From contig JAHENP010000188.1 in NCBI GenBank assembly GCA_018609965.1, positions 1 through 8,028 on the forward strand: a stretch of 8,028 bases of DNA, read 5' to 3'. The notes under the pieces were generated by a model. That model did not search any database. It saw nothing but the letters and a program-made list of their open reading frames with translations, and was not told the DNA's origin. Origin of the DNA: Haloferacaceae archaeon (GTDB taxonomy: Archaea > Halobacteriota > Halobacteria > Halobacteriales > Haloferacaceae). The translations under genes were made by a program, and so were the position numbers. Shown here piece after piece: positions 6,780 to 8,028 of this stretch (within the stretch, counting starts at the first letter, position 1; each line of letters starts with the position of its first letter).

Positions 6780-7430
6780 GACGAGTGAGAGACAACCCGA
6801 CCGACACGAGAGCCGCACAGACGACCCGGCGTAGTGCACTCGCCGCGGTCGCAGCCGTCAGTACTGGCTGTCTCGAAGTTGCTTCACTCTCTGCGCGTCA
6901 TCCAACCACAGTCAGCGTGTACAATCCCGCCAGCCAGCCACGCGAAGCCAGCATCGCCGTCAGTGACGGGGACGCGACGTTGTTGGATACCGAACTGACC
7001 GTCCCACCGCGGGCGACCGCTCACCTCCCCGAGCGTATCCTGACCGAACAGACAGTGGCTGTCGCGGTGCAGTGGAACGAAACGACGGTTGCACACGAGT
7101 GGGAGGTAAAGAGTAGTGTCGAGATTCCACTCGATGACGACGCCCCGCTCCGGACGGTCACACGAGACGACCCGCTACGAGGGTACCGTGACGACGGTCG
7201 TGTCGACGTGCGTCTCGACGGTAACGAGGGCCAGACCGGGGCAGTTCGCGTCACTCGCGACGAGAAAATTGGGTTCGAGACAGAGTGGACGCTCTCGAAC
7301 AGTATGGGGGTCACCTACCACGACCGGTTAGACGGGACTGGCGAGAGTGTCGTGACGGCACAGCGGGGTGCTGCCGAGGCGAGCAGACGAGTGTCCCTGT
7401 CTGGAGTCGTTCAGGTGGTCGCAGACATCA
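6111..7430 (+). repeat. Tandem duplication with 710-base offset spanning both lipoprotein genes
   Basis: Copy 1 runs about 6111-6720 and copy 2 about 6821-7430. Every conserved block checked (starting near 6111, 6181, 6491 and 6601) is displaced by exactly 710 bases. Because 710 is not a multiple of three, the two copies are read in different frames. The outer parts are highly similar and the centre near 6421-6460 is not. The boundaries are approximate. Confidence 0.8.
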
Positions 7431-7483
7431 AGCAGATGCGGATCGAGGTGGACGATGCCGACAACGAGACACTGTCTCAGTGA
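6776..7483 (+). CDS. Tat-dependent lipoprotein, second tandem paralogue
   Basis: This is a 235-residue paralogue of the preceding protein, function unknown. The start is taken as GTG 6776, overlapping the previous stop as GTGA, which suggests translational coupling. GTG 6785 is an equally good start and would remove only three residues. TTRRSALAAVAAVSTGC gives twin arginines at 18-19 and the lipid-carrying Cys32. The mature part repeats the two-domain layout, about residues 56-118 and 155-218, with YNPASQPREASI and VPPRAT conserved. At DNA level it aligns with the first copy at a constant offset of 710 bases with no net gap. My hand count gives 62 of 70 matches for 6181-6250 against 6891-6960, and 110 of 120 for 6601-6720 against 7311-7430. 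The central stretch near 7131-7170 is close to random. It therefore arose by tandem duplication, followed either by gene conversion of the ends or by replacement of the middle. Confidence 0.85.
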   Translation: MRRVRDNPTDTRAAQTTRRSALAAVAAVSTGCLEVASLSARHPTTVSVYNPASQPREASIAVSDGDATLLDTELTVPPRATAHLPERILTEQTVAVAVQWNETTVAHEWEVKSSVEIPLDDDAPLRTVTRDDPLRGYRDDGRVDVRLDGNEGQTGAVRVTRDEKIGFETEWTLSNSMGVTYHDRLDGTGESVVTAQRGAAEASRRVSLSGVVQVVADIKQMRIEVDDADNETLSQ

Positions 7484-7785
7484 GTCGAGAGCGAACACGC
7501 CCAGATCGTGAGTCACAGAGTGTTGTCTGCAGAGAGTGGAGCTACTCACTCCGCTGTCGTCGGGTACGACGAGGGTAGTGACGGAGTCGTGGCCCACGAC
7601 GCCTGTGGCAGGAGAGATCACCACTTCGAGTAGGGAGGTGGGAGGTCACACTCGACACCGCGGTTCGCGTGGAGTGATTGTCGGGTTCGGCACAATTAGC
7701 ACAACATTTGTCTGTCTACAGGGAAAACAAGCCGAGTGGCTCGCGGCTCGACCCAGAAGCGACTCACACGAAAGCAGATCAGAGC
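7484..7785. other. Intergenic spacer, no convincing gene
   Basis: This 302-base stretch has lower coding character than its flanks. A 41-codon frame from GTG 7508 to TAG and several Arg-rich frames are present, but none is acidic or has a convincing start. I see no similarity to the 710-base repeat. An AT-richer patch at about 7691-7710 (CACAATTAGCACAACATTTG) could hold the promoter for the third lipoprotein, with a leader of some 60 bases. No terminator is evident. Confidence 0.45.
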
Positions 7786-8028
7786 ATGTTACCGGACAGC
7801 CTCCACAGTTCGAGAAGTCCTGGGGAGAGAACACGGCGAGACGTACTCGCCGCGGCACTCATCACAGCAACAGCGACGAGTGGCTGCCTCAGTTCGCGGG
7901 GTGTCGCACGTGGTCTCGCCGGAATCAGACTGTACAACCCCACCGCACGCTCCCGTGACGTACAGGTGGTCGTGATCGGTGCCGAGAGGGAGCCAGTTGA
8001 CGAACAGGTCACGGTCCCACCACGTGCG
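7786..8028 (+). CDS. Third lipoprotein of the same family, 3'-truncated by window edge
   Basis: An open frame of 81 codons runs from ATG 7786 to the last base without a stop. The N-terminus has a polar leader, then TRRDVLAAALITATATSGC, with twin arginines at 17-18 and a lipobox Cys34, so it is a probable Tat lipoprotein. The following sequence IRLYNPTARSRDVQVVVIG at 47-65 and DEQVTVPPRA at 72-81 matches, position for position, the YNP and VPPRAT motifs of domain 1 in the two upstream proteins. The rest is clearly more diverged than they are from each other. This suggests an older duplication in the same locus. It is separated from the pair by 302 bases and so probably has its own promoter. 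Its function is unknown, and the second domain, if present, lies beyond the window. Confidence 0.75.
   Translation, partial: MLPDSLHSSRSPGERTRRDVLAAALITATATSGCLSSRGVARGLAGIRLYNPTARSRDVQVVVIGAEREPVDEQVTVPPRA

Noticed and set aside
7508..7633. 41-codon frame from GTG to TAG after the second lipoprotein
   Set aside because: It is short, has no start signal and resembles nothing I recognise. It is probably chance.
1..8028. CRISPR array, tRNA, rRNA or transposase
   Set aside because: No regularly spaced repeats, cloverleaf-like sequences, rRNA-like conserved segments or transposase motifs were seen on either strand.

Overview
The window looks like a haloarchaeal chromosome segment (class Halobacteria). 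The evidence is GC-rich coding with strong G/C preference at third positions, very acidic predicted proteins, an archaeal ether-lipid synthesis gene, an archaeal/bacterial type-2 PyrF, TATA-like boxes about 30-40 bases upstream of start codons, and twin-arginine (Tat) lipoprotein signals. The species cannot be fixed from the sequence alone.

Layout. (1) 1-693, plus strand: the 3' part of pyrF (orotidine-5'-phosphate decarboxylase), cut by the left window edge. (2) 953-1684, minus strand: a complete geranylgeranylglyceryl phosphate synthase (GGGPS/PcrB family), convergent with pyrF. (3) 1823-5724, plus strand: a solitary type IIG-like (Eco57I-like) restriction enzyme/adenine methyltransferase of about 1300 residues. 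A 138-base divergent promoter region separates it from the GGGPS gene. Its reading frame breaks once, near 2430, between the nuclease-like N-terminal domain and the methyltransferase. (4) 5725-6095: a spacer holding the broken 5' end of a Tat-secreted protein gene, followed by an AT-rich promoter. (5) 6096-6779 and 6776-7483: two tandem, translationally overlapping paralogous Tat lipoproteins. (6) 7484-7785: a spacer with no convincing gene. (7) 7786-8028: the start of a third, diverged member of the same lipoprotein family, cut by the right edge.

The left part is housekeeping metabolism (pyrimidine and membrane-lipid synthesis). The right part looks accessory: a lone restriction-modification gene, a decayed secretion gene and an expanding surface-lipoprotein family. 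Pathway-level cooperation is not visible across these parts. The most notable points are the frame break in the type IIG gene, the Glu in place of the usual Lys at its putative nuclease site, and the mosaic identity of the two tandem lipoprotein genes. These two are aligned at a constant 710-base offset, with both ends nearly identical and a short unrelated-looking middle. Each lipoprotein seems to hold two copies of a small all-beta, Ig-like domain. I found no complete undescribed defence system. The lipoprotein family is the best candidate for something uncharacterised.
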